64,000 bases of DNA from Clostridia bacterium (GCA_017625095.1 JAGALQ010000017.1:1-64000), one strand, 5' to 3'; shown: positions 53,538 to 62,045, counted from the first letter of the stretch. Notes: generated from the sequence alone by a model not told the origin. A program made the numbers and translations.

Positions 53538-55556
53538 ATGAATAAAAGAGATAAAAGCAACGCAGATTTTCTGCGCAATGCGCTCATTCCGCTCAACGAA
53601 AAAGCAGACCTGCCCGAAGAACTTTCGGCAGAAAATATAGCGGCACTTGTAAGCGGAGAAAAGCAGAAAAAGAGCAAAAAAGGCAGAATTATAGCGTTCA
53701 GAGCAATTGCATCCGCTGCGGCAGCAATTATCATCGCGGCAGGCATCGGCACGGGCATTCATTTTGCAAACAGACCCGCAATCACCGTTGTGCCCGAAAA
53801 CATCTCGAACGCAACAACGCCGATATCAGACAACACCGAGCAAACGATAATAGATTATTTCACGGCGCTGTACGCAGATTACGAAAAAGAGCAGTATCGT
53901 TATTATGTTGAAGAGGCGCTTGATTTCGGAGTAAAGGCTGACGATGCCGAAGCCGAAGCTCCCGCAGCAGGAACAGGCACAAACGGCTCCGTAATGGCAG
54001 ACGTTTCAGCCACAGGATCATACGGCAAAACCAATACGCAGGTCAAGGATGTTGATGAAGACGACATAATCAAAAACGACGGCAAATATATCTACGTGCT
54101 GACGGATTCTTCAATCAAGATTATTGACGCGGCAGATATGAAACTAATGAGCAGAATAAGCATTGACTCAAGAGGCTCAAACGGGCTTTACCTCTACGGC
54201 AACACGCTTGTCGCAGTAGGTTCAACGTTTGACAAAAGGCAGCAGACGGAGATTGAGCTTTACGACATCACCGACAAGGCAAACCCCAAGCTTATCAACG
54301 AGTTTTCGCAGGACGGCTACTACTTCTCAAGCCGCCTGACAGACGGCAGAATCATACTCCTCTCACAGCATAGCGTTTATCCCGAAACAATAAACCTGAA
54401 GGACAAATATGCCGTATATGATGATGTTGTGCCTACGGTGACAAACGGCACTCAGACTCAGGTGCTTGCACCCGATATGATAACCATACTGCCGCAGGAG
54501 AACGACTGCTCATACACCTACACGGTTATGACAACGGTTGACCTTAACGCAAAAGAGTTTTCACCCGTCACATCATCCGTACTCGGTTCGGGCGACAACC
54601 TATACTGCACAAAAGATAACCTTTATATCGTTGAAACAAAATTTATCGAGGAAAAAGCCGATTACGGAAACGGCAGAATTGCAATCTCCACGGGCGGTTT
54701 GAACACCGTTATCCACCGCTTTTCGCTCAAGGATTCTGTTATCAGAGCCGAGGCAACAGGAGAAGTAAAGGGCAGAACACTCAACCAGTTTTCGATTGAT
54801 GAAAAGAATAACCTTGTACGTATCGCGACAACCGACGATGAGGCAAACCGCATAACTGTGCTCGATATGAACCTCAAGAAGGTTGCGGAAATTGACGGCA
54901 TTGCAACGGGTGAAACAATTCAGTCGGTCAGATATATAGGCGACTACGGTTATGTTGTGACATTCCTGCAGACAGATCCGCTGTTTGTAATTGATTTCAA
55001 GGATATGAAAAACCCGAAAATTGTCGGCGAATTGAAAATCCCCGGTTTCTCAAGCTATCTGCATCCGTTCAACGGATATCTTGTAGGCATAGGAACACAC
55101 GGCGATGACGGCGGCGCACTTAACGCGCTTAAAATATCGCTGTTTGACATAAGCGATCCGACAAATCCGCAGGAGGTTGACCGCTTCATCGTGCAGAACG
55201 CTTATGCCGACAGCTACCACAAAACAGTTATGGACTGCGCAGAAAAGAACATTCTCGGCTTCATATACAGCGACAATTACACAGGTGAAGCAAAGCTTGC
55301 AACACTGAGAATAAAGGAAGGTAATATAGAACACATCGGCAGCTATTCCAACGGCAAATCAGACGAAAGCTACACAGGCGCAGTTTACTCACCCGACGGC
55401 AAAAGCGAGATCGTTTTATACGATAAAGCAATGTACGCAGGCGAATCCGTTCAGCGTGCAACCTATATCGGCAACACACTTTACACCATATCCGCACACC
55501 GTATCTGTTCCTACCCGATTGATGGCGGAAACATCATCGCAACGCTTGACTTTTAA
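53538..55556 (+). CDS. Membrane-anchored beta-propeller protein, probable anti-sigma partner
   Basis: This 672-residue protein has a cytoplasmic N-terminus of about 53 residues (with ADLPEELSAENIAALV, the short helical style of anti-sigma segments), one membrane helix (about 55-76) and a large outside beta-propeller domain of the pfam09826 type (from about 150). VKDVDEDDIIKNDGKYIYVLTD is the family signature. GGAGG precedes the ATG. The 2-bp gap after the sigma gene suggests that the propeller senses something outside and controls the sigma factor. That control is inferred; the propeller family is firm. Confidence 0.8.
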   Translation: MNKRDKSNADFLRNALIPLNEKADLPEELSAENIAALVSGEKQKKSKKGRIIAFRAIASAAAAIIIAAGIGTGIHFANRPAITVVPENISNATTPISDNTEQTIIDYFTALYADYEKEQYRYYVEEALDFGVKADDAEAEAPAAGTGTNGSVMADVSATGSYGKTNTQVKDVDEDDIIKNDGKYIYVLTDSSIKIIDAADMKLMSRISIDSRGSNGLYLYGNTLVAVGSTFDKRQQTEIELYDITDKANPKLINEFSQDGYYFSSRLTDGRIILLSQHSVYPETINLKDKYAVYDDVVPTVTNGTQTQVLAPDMITILPQENDCSYTYTVMTTVDLNAKEFSPVTSSVLGSGDNLYCTKDNLYIVETKFIEEKADYGNGRIAISTGGLNTVIHRFSLKDSVIRAEATGEVKGRTLNQFSIDEKNNLVRIATTDDEANRITVLDMNLKKVAEIDGIATGETIQSVRYIGDYGYVVTFLQTDPLFVIDFKDMKNPKIVGELKIPGFSSYLHPFNGYLVGIGTHGDDGGALNALKISLFDISDPTNPQEVDRFIVQNAYADSYHKTVMDCAEKNILGFIYSDNYTGEAKLATLRIKEGNIEHIGSYSNGKSDESYTGAVYSPDGKSEIVLYDKAMYAGESVQRATYIGNTLYTISAHRICSYPIDGGNIIATLDF

Positions 55557-55573
55557 TTAACCCGGTATAGTCG

Positions 55574-55683
55574 GCTCCCTCAGATGAGGGAGCTGTCGAG
55601 CATAGCGAGACTGAGGGAGAGACAAAAACTGCTACCCCTCCGTCATTTGCGAAACAAATGACACCTCCCCTGACAAGGGGAGG
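55574..55683. repeat. Dispersed composite palindromic repeat (MITE-like)
   Basis: Three hairpins lie in series: GCTCCCTCA/TGAGGGAGC (55574-55593), GTCATTTGC...CAAATGAC (55642-55662) and CCTCCCCT/AGGGGAGG (55664-55683). A further CTGAGGGAG copy lies at about 55611-55619. Sequences of this style are abundant intergenic repeats in Ruminococcaceae and relatives. No coding capacity is evident. Confidence 0.75.
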
Positions 55684-55733
55684 TTTGGCAGTAGCATACC
55701 TGAGTTATTTCCGCACCAAAAAGCGCAAAAATT

Positions 55734-55768
55734 AACGACCGTGTGATTTATTTCACACGGTCGTTTTT
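55734..55768. terminator. Terminator, copy 1 of a matched pair
   Basis: AACGACCGTGTGA (55734-55746) pairs with TCACACGGTCGTT (55753-55765), followed by TTTTT on the plus strand and TTAATTTTT on the minus strand. The stop codon of the minus-strand gene lies in its loop. A near-identical hairpin occurs at 56359-56393. Confidence 0.85.
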
Positions 55769-56044
55769 CTTTATATCCTGAATTTCCTTTGACTTCAGAT
55801 ACCAATAGAATCCCTCTGTCAGAATCGCAGACATTTCATCCTTATCTGTAAGTCCTCTTCGGATAAAATTGCGATATATTGAATTGTTACCTGTAAGCAC
55901 ATTGTTGCGTAGCCACAATCCAATACCAAAATGATTCTTCCAAATCTCATCAGCACCATATTTCAGGAACTCATTTATCTCGTTATCATCTAAAATGCTT
56001 TCCATAAGGTAGTATAAATCTTCTGTTTCCTTTTCAGCTTTCAA
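55748..56044 (-). CDS. Small hypothetical protein (DUF6794-like)
   Basis: The 98-residue protein is acidic at the N-terminus and contains HFGIGLWLRNNVL (about 42-54) and DKDEMSAILTEGFYWYL (about 72-88). That pattern resembles small uncharacterised DUF6794-type proteins with an RNN motif. No enzymatic signature is seen. The start is TTG, 7 bp behind GAGG. It diverges from an XRE regulator gene across a promoter covered by an operator palindrome. It could be an effector or toxin-like partner, but that is inference. Confidence 0.65.
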   Translation of the reverse strand: MKAEKETEDLYYLMESILDDNEINEFLKYGADEIWKNHFGIGLWLRNNVLTGNNSIYRNFIRRGLTDKDEMSAILTEGFYWYLKSKEIQDIKKNDRVK

Positions 56045-56061
56045 AGTATCACCTCACGGTT

Positions 56062-56107
56062 ATTTTACTATCTTTTGATAGTAAAATCAATACTATTCTT
56101 TGATAGT
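56062..56107. promoter_or_regulatory. Double operator and promoter between divergent small genes
   Basis: A perfect palindrome with 11-bp arms (56062-56087, core ACTATC-TTTT-GATAGT) and a second copy with one change (56092-56107, ACTATTCTTTGATAGT) lie 25 bp apart centre to centre. Minus-strand TTGATT (56085-56090) and TAAAAT (56062-56067) with a 17-bp spacer form a promoter wholly inside operator 1. A TATACT at 56111-56116 may serve the plus-strand gene. The adjacent XRE protein is the obvious ligand and would repress both genes. Confidence 0.8.
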
Positions 56108-56138
56108 ACATATACTGAACACTGAGGTGAGTAAATAT

Positions 56139-56354
56139 ATGTATTATCCGCGTTTACGTGATTTAAGAGAAGACCACGACCTGATGCAAAAAGAGATAGC
56201 CGCAATACTGGGCATAGATCAAAGAGTATACAGCAACTATGAAACAGGAAAAAGAGAAATACCTGTTCACCTGCTGATAACTCTTGCAGATTACTACAAA
56301 ACCTCAACTGACTATATTTTAGGCAGAACCGATAACGCAAAACCGTATAAATAA
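56139..56354 (+). CDS. XRE-family HTH transcriptional regulator
   Basis: The 71-residue protein is a Cro/C1-type helix-turn-helix domain. LRDLREDHDLMQKEIAAILGIDQRVYSNYETGKREIP spans the HTH, and LLITLADYYKTSTDYILGRTD closes the domain. There is no effector domain. The ATG at 56139 follows GAGGTG by nine bases. It sits next to two operator palindromes and should autoregulate itself and the divergent small gene. Confidence 0.9.
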   Translation: MYYPRLRDLREDHDLMQKEIAAILGIDQRVYSNYETGKREIPVHLLITLADYYKTSTDYILGRTDNAKPYK

Positions 56355-56358
56355 CAGC

Positions 56359-56393
56359 AACGACCGTGTGAAATATATCACGCGGTCGTTTTT
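56359..56393 (+). terminator. Terminator, copy 2 of a matched pair
   Basis: AACGACCGTGTGA (56359-56371) pairs with TCACGCGGTCGTT (56378-56390), followed by TTTTTCTTTT. It matches the hairpin at 55734-55768 in the same orientation with few changes, so the small gene pair is bracketed by a direct repeat. Confidence 0.85.
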
Positions 56394-56409
56394 CTTTTAC
56401 TTATGTAAC

Positions 56410-57693
56410 TTAGTTATTAAAAAATTGGGGAAGATAATCCTTGTGTGCTTCCTTCATTTCGTTGAAGCAGTTGAGAGCCTTCTCCCAGTCACCGACAAGC
56501 GGATGAACAAGAAGAGCGTTGAGAGCAGCTTCATTTGAGCCTGTCTTTGCAGCCTCAACTGTATAGCGCTCATACTCCTTGACAATGCTCATAAGACCGA
56601 TGATATGGCGGTTTGTGATTTCGCCGAGATCAACAGGCTCTGCACCGTTCTTGCCGATGCGTGCGGGGACCTCGATAACATCGTCGGGCTTGAGGAAGGG
56701 AAGAGTGTTGCCGTTCTTGATGTTGACAACCTGAACGTCGCCGATATCGTTTGCAATTGCGTTGATAAGAGAAACAGCAACAAGTGAATACTTGTGACCG
56801 CCGCGCTGATCAAGCAGAGCAGGCTTTACGTACAGACCCTCGTCAGAGTACATTTCAAGAAGCTCTTCTTCAATTTCCATACACTTCTGTGCACGGCTCT
56901 TCTCACCCTTGAGAAGATACTCGAGCTTTGCATTGCGGCAGTAGTAATACTGAAGGTATGATGAGGGAAGAGCGTGGATAGCGGCAAGAGTCTCAAGAGA
57001 GAAGCCGTCATCCTTGATGTTTGCCATAACCTTGGGAGAGAAGCCGTTGGCGATAAGCTCGTCAATCTTCTCCTCGCCGTCAACCTTGACGGATGTCATC
57101 CAGCTCAGGTGGTTAAGACCGACGTATTTGATCTCAGCATCATCGCCGACAATTTCCTTTGTATCGTCAAGCATATCGATCGGAACGTTGCAAAGACCGA
57201 TACATTTGACGTTTGTGTTGTTGAGAACATACTCGGTAACGATACCCGAGGGATTTGTGAAGTTGATAAGCCATGCATCCGGGCAGATCTCTTCAATCTT
57301 GTTACAGATGTTCTTCATAACGGGGATTGTACGAAGAGCCTTGAAGAAGCCGCCGATACCTGTTGTTTCCTGACCGATGAGACCGTACTTGAGCGGAATT
57401 GTTTCGTCAAGATGTCTGCAGGGAAGCTTGCCGACACGAATCTGTGTGACGACGAAATCTGCGCCCTGAAGTGCTACGTCAAGATCGTCTGTGAGAACAG
57501 TTTCGCAGTCGATGCCTGCAGCCTTGAGCATACGGATGCAGAGGTTGCCGACAATGTTTCTCTTACGGTCATCAATATCCATAAAGGAGATTTTCTTGAG
57601 CTTGAGTGAATCTCTTGCCTGAAGGAAGCCGTCAACAAGCTCGGGACAATATGTGCTGCCTGAGCCGATAACGCAAACGTTTATTTCTTTCAT
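56410..57693 (-). CDS. GH4 family glycosidase (6-phospho-beta-glucosidase type)
   Basis: The 427-residue enzyme uses the GH4 NAD- and Mn-dependent redox-elimination mechanism. It has VIGSGSTYCPELVDG (NAD site), IGQETTGIGGFFKALR (about 107), INFTNPSGIVTEYV (about 143), and the metal-binding Cys and His in GLCNVP and GLNHLSW. The GLCNVP form is typical of 6-phospho-beta-glucosidases. The phosphorylated substrate may come from the kinase encoded 20 bp upstream. No PTS genes lie here. Confidence 0.88.
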   Translation of the reverse strand: MKEINVCVIGSGSTYCPELVDGFLQARDSLKLKKISFMDIDDRKRNIVGNLCIRMLKAAGIDCETVLTDDLDVALQGADFVVTQIRVGKLPCRHLDETIPLKYGLIGQETTGIGGFFKALRTIPVMKNICNKIEEICPDAWLINFTNPSGIVTEYVLNNTNVKCIGLCNVPIDMLDDTKEIVGDDAEIKYVGLNHLSWMTSVKVDGEEKIDELIANGFSPKVMANIKDDGFSLETLAAIHALPSSYLQYYYCRNAKLEYLLKGEKSRAQKCMEIEEELLEMYSDEGLYVKPALLDQRGGHKYSLVAVSLINAIANDIGDVQVVNIKNGNTLPFLKPDDVIEVPARIGKNGAEPVDLGEITNRHIIGLMSIVKEYERYTVEAAKTGSNEAALNALLVHPLVGDWEKALNCFNEMKEAHKDYLPQFFNN

Positions 57694-57712
57694 TTTATAT
57701 TACCTCCGTTAT

Positions 57713-58648
57713 TTATGCGTACTGCTGAAGTATCCAGTTGATGCAGCCGAATACGGGTGCAGCTGTGAGCTTTTTGAAGCAGAGCTTTTTGCTTGTGAGC
57801 TTGCCTGCTTTTTCAATCATAAGGTCAACATACTTTTCGCTGGGAAGCTTTGTGTGGATGGAGCCTGCAAGAACAACCTCAACCTCATCGTCAAAATCAA
57901 GCTGATTTGCGTGAGCAGCAATGAGGTATGCGCCTCTGTCTGCAAGTGCTTCAACAGCCTTCATAACGGGCTTGTCACCCATATTTGCTGCAGCAAAGAA
58001 GAAATCGATAAGGCGCATAACAAAGCGTGACATCTGCTCCTCATCCTCATACATTGCAACTGTGCCGAGGAACTCTTCCTTTGACTTGATGCCGAAATCC
58101 TCAAAGAACATATCGGTCATAGCAGTCTTTTCGATGTTAAGCATTACGTCATCGTAAATGATGCGGTATGCTGTGATTGCAATCTGATGTCCGCCGCCGA
58201 TATCACCCGAAAACTCGCCGAGACCTGCAAGCTGACGCATCTCTCCCTTGCGGTCGATTGCGTTACAGCACATACCTGTGCCCATATTGTAGCCGATTGC
58301 GGCACCTGTTTCGCTGCCTGCCTTTACGCCGAGGAAGCCATCATTATAAATCTCAAAATTCTTGAGTCCCTTTGCCTTGAGCTTATCGCACATAATATCG
58401 TGCTGATAAGGATGGTCAATGCCTGCAAGACCCATAAGTGTGAAGCTTACCTCATCAAGAGAAATGCCGTGCTTTTCGACAAGAGCGGTAAGACCGCCCC
58501 AGATGATTTCGCTTGCCTCATCAAAAGAGCCTTCCATATTCTCGTGGTTGCTGCCGGGGGTCTTGACCTCGTCAAGTGTTTCCTTATTCTCATTGAAGAG
58601 TGTGTAGACGGTTTTTGTACCGCCGCCGTCAACGCCTATGTAAAACAT
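57713..58648 (-). CDS. BadF/BcrA-type ATPase, N-acetylglucosamine kinase-like
   Basis: This 311-residue actin-fold protein has GVDGGGTKTVYTLF (phosphate 1), LMGLAGIDHP (about 70), IGYNMGTGMCCNAI with the second phosphate loop (about 118) and GDIGGGHQIAI near 150. The family includes eukaryotic-type N-acetylglucosamine kinases. It probably phosphorylates an amino sugar freed by the upstream enzyme. It lies between the GH109-like and GH4 genes with short gaps. Confidence 0.82.
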   Translation of the reverse strand: MFYIGVDGGGTKTVYTLFNENKETLDEVKTPGSNHENMEGSFDEASEIIWGGLTALVEKHGISLDEVSFTLMGLAGIDHPYQHDIMCDKLKAKGLKNFEIYNDGFLGVKAGSETGAAIGYNMGTGMCCNAIDRKGEMRQLAGLGEFSGDIGGGHQIAITAYRIIYDDVMLNIEKTAMTDMFFEDFGIKSKEEFLGTVAMYEDEEQMSRFVMRLIDFFFAAANMGDKPVMKAVEALADRGAYLIAAHANQLDFDDEVEVVLAGSIHTKLPSEKYVDLMIEKAGKLTSKKLCFKKLTAAPVFGCINWILQQYA

Positions 58649-58676
58649 ATTTTTAACTCCCTTTCTGTATCAGCAC

Positions 58677-59945
58677 TTATTCTGCTGTTTCTTCTTTGGT
58701 TTCTTCTTTTATGTCGTAGAATTCGTGGCAAACCTCATCAAGGCAGTATCTGCCTCTGCGGTAAGGCTCTCTGTCAATCCACATACCGTTTGTGAAATCG
58801 GGGAATGCAATCGGGTGGCTGCCCATTGAAATTGACTGCTCGGAAAGGCAGGTTACAGCCATCCATGCTGCGGTGTCATAAACATCAATGGGGGGCTTTG
58901 TATCGTTAAGTGCAGCCTCAGCAAAAGCGGAGAGAACAAGGAAGTCCATACCGCCGTGACCTGCCTCGTGAACACCGCGCTGATAATATTCCTTCCACAG
59001 CGGATGCTCAAACTCCTCGATATATGGTTCAACACGCTCAAACTCATGATGAGGTGAACGGCCCTCGATATAAATCTGGTTGTCATCCTCTGTGTACATA
59101 CCCTTTGTGCCGTCGATACGGTAGCCTCTTGAGTAAGGTCTGGGCAGTGAGCACTCGTGTGTGAGGAGGATTGTTTCGCCGTGAGCACACTTGATCATTG
59201 TTGTGACAACGTCACCGAGTGTGAAATCATAGCCGTAAAGGTCATATTCCTCGCCCTTGTTGTCCTTTATCCACTGGTTAAGGCCTCTTGCCTTGCTGGA
59301 CATTGAAACAACGGATACCATTCTGTTACCTCTGTTGATATCAAGAAGCTTACAGATCGGGCCGAGCTGATGGGTCGGATAGACCTCACCGTCACGGTTC
59401 ATAAAGTTATAAAGTCTGCCGTGGCGGTTCTCTCTGCCGAGAACGATTTCGTCACGAAGATCGTGCTGATAAGCGCCCTGTGTATGTACAACCTCGCCGA
59501 AGAGACCCTGACGCTTCATATTGAACAGAGCCATCTCAAAGCGATCGTAACAGCAGTTTTCAAGAAGCATACAGAATTTGCCTGTTTCTTCGCTTGTGCG
59601 TACAAGCTCCCAGCATTCCTCAATGCTTGCAGCGCCGCCGACTTCCATACCGACGTGCTTGCCTGCCTTCATACAGTCAACAGCGATACGGGAGTGTGTG
59701 ATCCACGTTGTGGAGATCATAACAGCGCCGATATCGTCGCGCTTTATCATCTCTTTATAATCTGTGTAGCCGTCGGGGCTGATACCGTGCTCCTCTTCGA
59801 AGCGCTTTATCATATCGTCAACTCTGTCCTGATAAAGATCACAGACAGCGACGATTTCAACGCCTTCAACATTCTGAAGCTCAATAGCCATACCTGAGCC
59901 TCTTCCGCTGACACCGATAACGGCAAACTTGATTTTTTCTGACAT
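58677..59945 (-). CDS. Gfo/Idh/MocA oxidoreductase, GH109-like
   Basis: The 422-residue protein has an N-terminal Rossmann domain (AVIGVSGRGSGMAIEL, then AVCDLYQDRVDDMI) and a C-terminal domain with GYDFTLGDVVTTMIKC and EAGHGGMDFLVLSAF. The HGGMDF motif and overall layout match GH109 alpha-N-acetylgalactosaminidases, which use tightly bound NAD. It has no signal peptide, so it would act on imported glycans. The family is firm; alpha-GalNAc specificity is inferred. GGAGG precedes the ATG. Confidence 0.82.
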   Translation of the reverse strand: MSEKIKFAVIGVSGRGSGMAIELQNVEGVEIVAVCDLYQDRVDDMIKRFEEEHGISPDGYTDYKEMIKRDDIGAVMISTTWITHSRIAVDCMKAGKHVGMEVGGAASIEECWELVRTSEETGKFCMLLENCCYDRFEMALFNMKRQGLFGEVVHTQGAYQHDLRDEIVLGRENRHGRLYNFMNRDGEVYPTHQLGPICKLLDINRGNRMVSVVSMSSKARGLNQWIKDNKGEEYDLYGYDFTLGDVVTTMIKCAHGETILLTHECSLPRPYSRGYRIDGTKGMYTEDDNQIYIEGRSPHHEFERVEPYIEEFEHPLWKEYYQRGVHEAGHGGMDFLVLSAFAEAALNDTKPPIDVYDTAAWMAVTCLSEQSISMGSHPIAFPDFTNGMWIDREPYRRGRYCLDEVCHEFYDIKEETKEETAE

Positions 59946-59963
59946 TTCTTGTTCCTCCGAGAA

Positions 59964-60497
59964 TTACTTGAAAATTTTTCGAAAGCTCTTTCTGATTTTT
60001 TTCAGGTAGAGCGTTATGAACTTGGTTAACATTATATCGTAAGCCACGAAGACGGCATTGGCAAGCGCAAGCAGAATAATTAATCCGTACCTGCCCATGC
60101 TGCCCATATCGTCAAACGGGATTCCGAGCACATAGGTTGTAAACAGATAGCCTGTAACGGCCGCTGCATTGAAAATCAAAAACTTGATAATCCACTCTAC
60201 CACATTCGGCAGGTGTTTTTCAAGAGGTGATTTAATAATCGGGTAATAGCCGAAGAATGCAATATAAAACACCGCCGCCTCTTTATCCGGCACAACGAGC
60301 ACCGCAAGCAGACTTACCGCAACGTAGACGATAAACGCCCAGCGTTTGTTAATTTCAATTACCATAAGTATCAGCAGCGCACCTGCAAGCAGGGGCAGTG
60401 CATAGGTCATAAAGGGTATGACGGCTGTCATCAGCATCAGTGTGACACTGAGCGCGCTGACAACTCCGCCGAGTGCTGTTTTTGAAGACTGTTTCAT
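59964..60497 (-). CDS. Multi-pass membrane protein of unknown function
   Basis: The 177-residue protein has about five membrane helices and a basic C-terminus (LKKIRKSFRKIFK). The layout with ALGGVVSALSVTLMLMT at the start recalls small ECF-transporter S components, but no diagnostic motif is seen. The ATG at 60497 is 9 bp from GAGGTG; a GTG at 60509 overlaps the site. It begins 13 bp after the J-like gene ends and is cotranscribed with it. Confidence 0.65.
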   Translation of the reverse strand: MKQSSKTALGGVVSALSVTLMLMTAVIPFMTYALPLLAGALLILMVIEINKRWAFIVYVAVSLLAVLVVPDKEAAVFYIAFFGYYPIIKSPLEKHLPNVVEWIIKFLIFNAAAVTGYLFTTYVLGIPFDDMGSMGRYGLIILLALANAVFVAYDIMLTKFITLYLKKIRKSFRKIFK

Positions 60498-60510
60498 TGT
60501 GTCATTCACC

Positions 60511-61113
60511 TCAGCAGCACCTTATCAGGTCGCCGCCCATACATTCGCAACAGCAATCCGCACACAGCAGTGCCTGACATATATCGCAGGCTGAACAGCC
60601 GGAGCTGCCGTCTTTTTTTCTTTCGGTGCGATATCCGCCCGAGCGGTCTGCATTGATGTTGTCATAAGCCTTGCGGTACTGGGCATTTGAAGGATCAAGC
60701 TGAGCTGCACGTTCAAAATTGCGTGATGCCTCCTCAAGCCAGCCTCTGCGGTGCTGAACGGTACCTTTGAGGTAATACCACTCTGCCGTGCGCTGTGCCG
60801 CAGGGATTCCGTCAAGCAAGGTATCTGCATCGTTAATATTGCCGCTTCTGATCTTTGCTCTGATATCGCCTAAATCATCAGGTGATGTGTAGTATGCTCC
60901 CGCGTTCTGATAGCCGCCCGAATAAGTTCCGGAGCCGCCGCCTGTGCGGTTCATAATTATCTCATCATAAGCACTGTCTATTTCCTGCATCCGTGCAGGA
61001 TCGGGTGAACTGCCGCCCTCGCTGTAAGTGCGTGCAAGGTTGCGGTAAGCGTTTCTTACCTGTTCATCGCTTGCCCCCTGAGGCAAGCCGAGAACTTCAA
61101 ACGGATTTCTCAT
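60511..61113 (-). CDS. J-domain-like protein with TPR and Cys-rich tail, HPD absent
   Basis: The 200-residue protein begins with a J-like domain (about 1-55: NPFEVLGLPQGASDEQVRNAYRNLARTY). The HPD tripeptide needed to stimulate DnaK is replaced by an EGGSSPD segment. A Gly/Tyr-rich linker and TPR-like helices (about 75-150: WYYLKGTVQHRRGWLEEASRNFERAAQLDP) follow. The last 30 residues hold about ten Cys in CSACDICQALLCADCCCEC, a likely metal-binding or disulfide tail. The ATG at 61113 lies behind GGAGA. It overlaps the DUF5685 gene. Confidence 0.8.
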   Translation of the reverse strand: MRNPFEVLGLPQGASDEQVRNAYRNLARTYSEGGSSPDPARMQEIDSAYDEIIMNRTGGGSGTYSGGYQNAGAYYTSPDDLGDIRAKIRSGNINDADTLLDGIPAAQRTAEWYYLKGTVQHRRGWLEEASRNFERAAQLDPSNAQYRKAYDNINADRSGGYRTERKKDGSSGCSACDICQALLCADCCCECMGGDLIRCC

Positions 61114-61954
61114 TTTGTCTCTCCTTTTTAATTGTTTGCACCGTGTTATACATTCCGTCAACAACGATGTTCTCGAGGATATCGCCAAAGCGTGCAGGCT
61201 CAAGCCCATCGAACTCACGCATAAGCTGTGCGGCTGTAACGTTCAGCACACCTTCGGCATACTCCTCCGCTTCTTTTTCATTTTTATCTATATTATTAAA
61301 AACATTATAGGATGATGTCTTTTTGTCGTCGTACATATCGTCAAACGCATCAATCAGGTAAACCCAGCGCCCTGCAAGGTAACCGAAGCGTTCCAGCTTT
61401 GACGCGGTTTCACCCTCAAAGCCGTAAGAGAGCAGCTTGCCCATTGCAAAAGCCGAAGGGTGAGCCGAGGCATCAATGCCGGCATCGCTCTTTTTTTCGA
61501 CCTCGCTCTGCTCAAGCATTGCCGCCGTGATTATCCGGTCAACCTGCGGAAACTTTTTCTTTGCCTTATTGCGTTTGAGTGAGAAAAACGGACGCATAAT
61601 CCGCTTAATAAGAGCCTTGAAAAAAGATGAATCGTTTATATCGTCACAAAGCTTGTGGTAGACCATTATCATTGCGGCTGCCGCGGCAAAAGCAAGCTCA
61701 TCGCCGCCGTTGACACACTGCAGACATTTTTTCATCGGATTAAAGCTGCAGCGTGAATCCTCAAAACCGCAGCACCGCTCTGCAAAAGCAAGCCTTGTGA
61801 GCGCAAGCATCGTGAAATCGTAATTGAGTGTCAGCCTTGCAAGCTGACCGTAATCCTTACCTATCTGCTTACACAGCGAGCAGTAGACACCCTTATAAGC
61901 CTCATAATCCTTAATTTTCAACTCAGGCTTATATATTTTAACATATCCGAACAA
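61097..61954 (-). CDS. DUF5685 family protein
   Basis: The 285-residue protein is largely helical, with Cys clusters near the N-terminus (VYCSLCKQIGKDYG, then CCGFEDSRCSF and KKCLQC) and conserved Asp/His such as YHKLCDDINDSSFFK and LIDAFDDMYDDKK that recall isoprenoid-synthase-like helices. The family is uncharacterised. The start is TTG with GGAGA nine bases upstream. It overlaps the J-like gene by 17 bp, so the two products probably act together. Confidence 0.75.
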   Translation of the reverse strand: MFGYVKIYKPELKIKDYEAYKGVYCSLCKQIGKDYGQLARLTLNYDFTMLALTRLAFAERCCGFEDSRCSFNPMKKCLQCVNGGDELAFAAAAAMIMVYHKLCDDINDSSFFKALIKRIMRPFFSLKRNKAKKKFPQVDRIITAAMLEQSEVEKKSDAGIDASAHPSAFAMGKLLSYGFEGETASKLERFGYLAGRWVYLIDAFDDMYDDKKTSSYNVFNNIDKNEKEAEEYAEGVLNVTAAQLMREFDGLEPARFGDILENIVVDGMYNTVQTIKKERQNEKSV

Positions 61955-62007
61955 AATTATTATTCTCCGATTAATAACATTAATGAATTGTGTAACTATT
62001 CAAATCA

Positions 62008-62045
62008 TGTTGCGTTAAGCAACATGATCATGATTTGCGTTTTTC
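62008..62045 (-). other. Hairpin-rich spacer between ispF and the DUF5685 gene
   Basis: A stem TCATGTTGC / GCAACATGA lies at about 62008-62031, and GCGTTTT / AAAACGC follows at 62038-62052. The arrangement may be an intrinsic terminator after ispF, though the T-run is short. No gene fits in 61955-62057. Confidence 0.45.
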
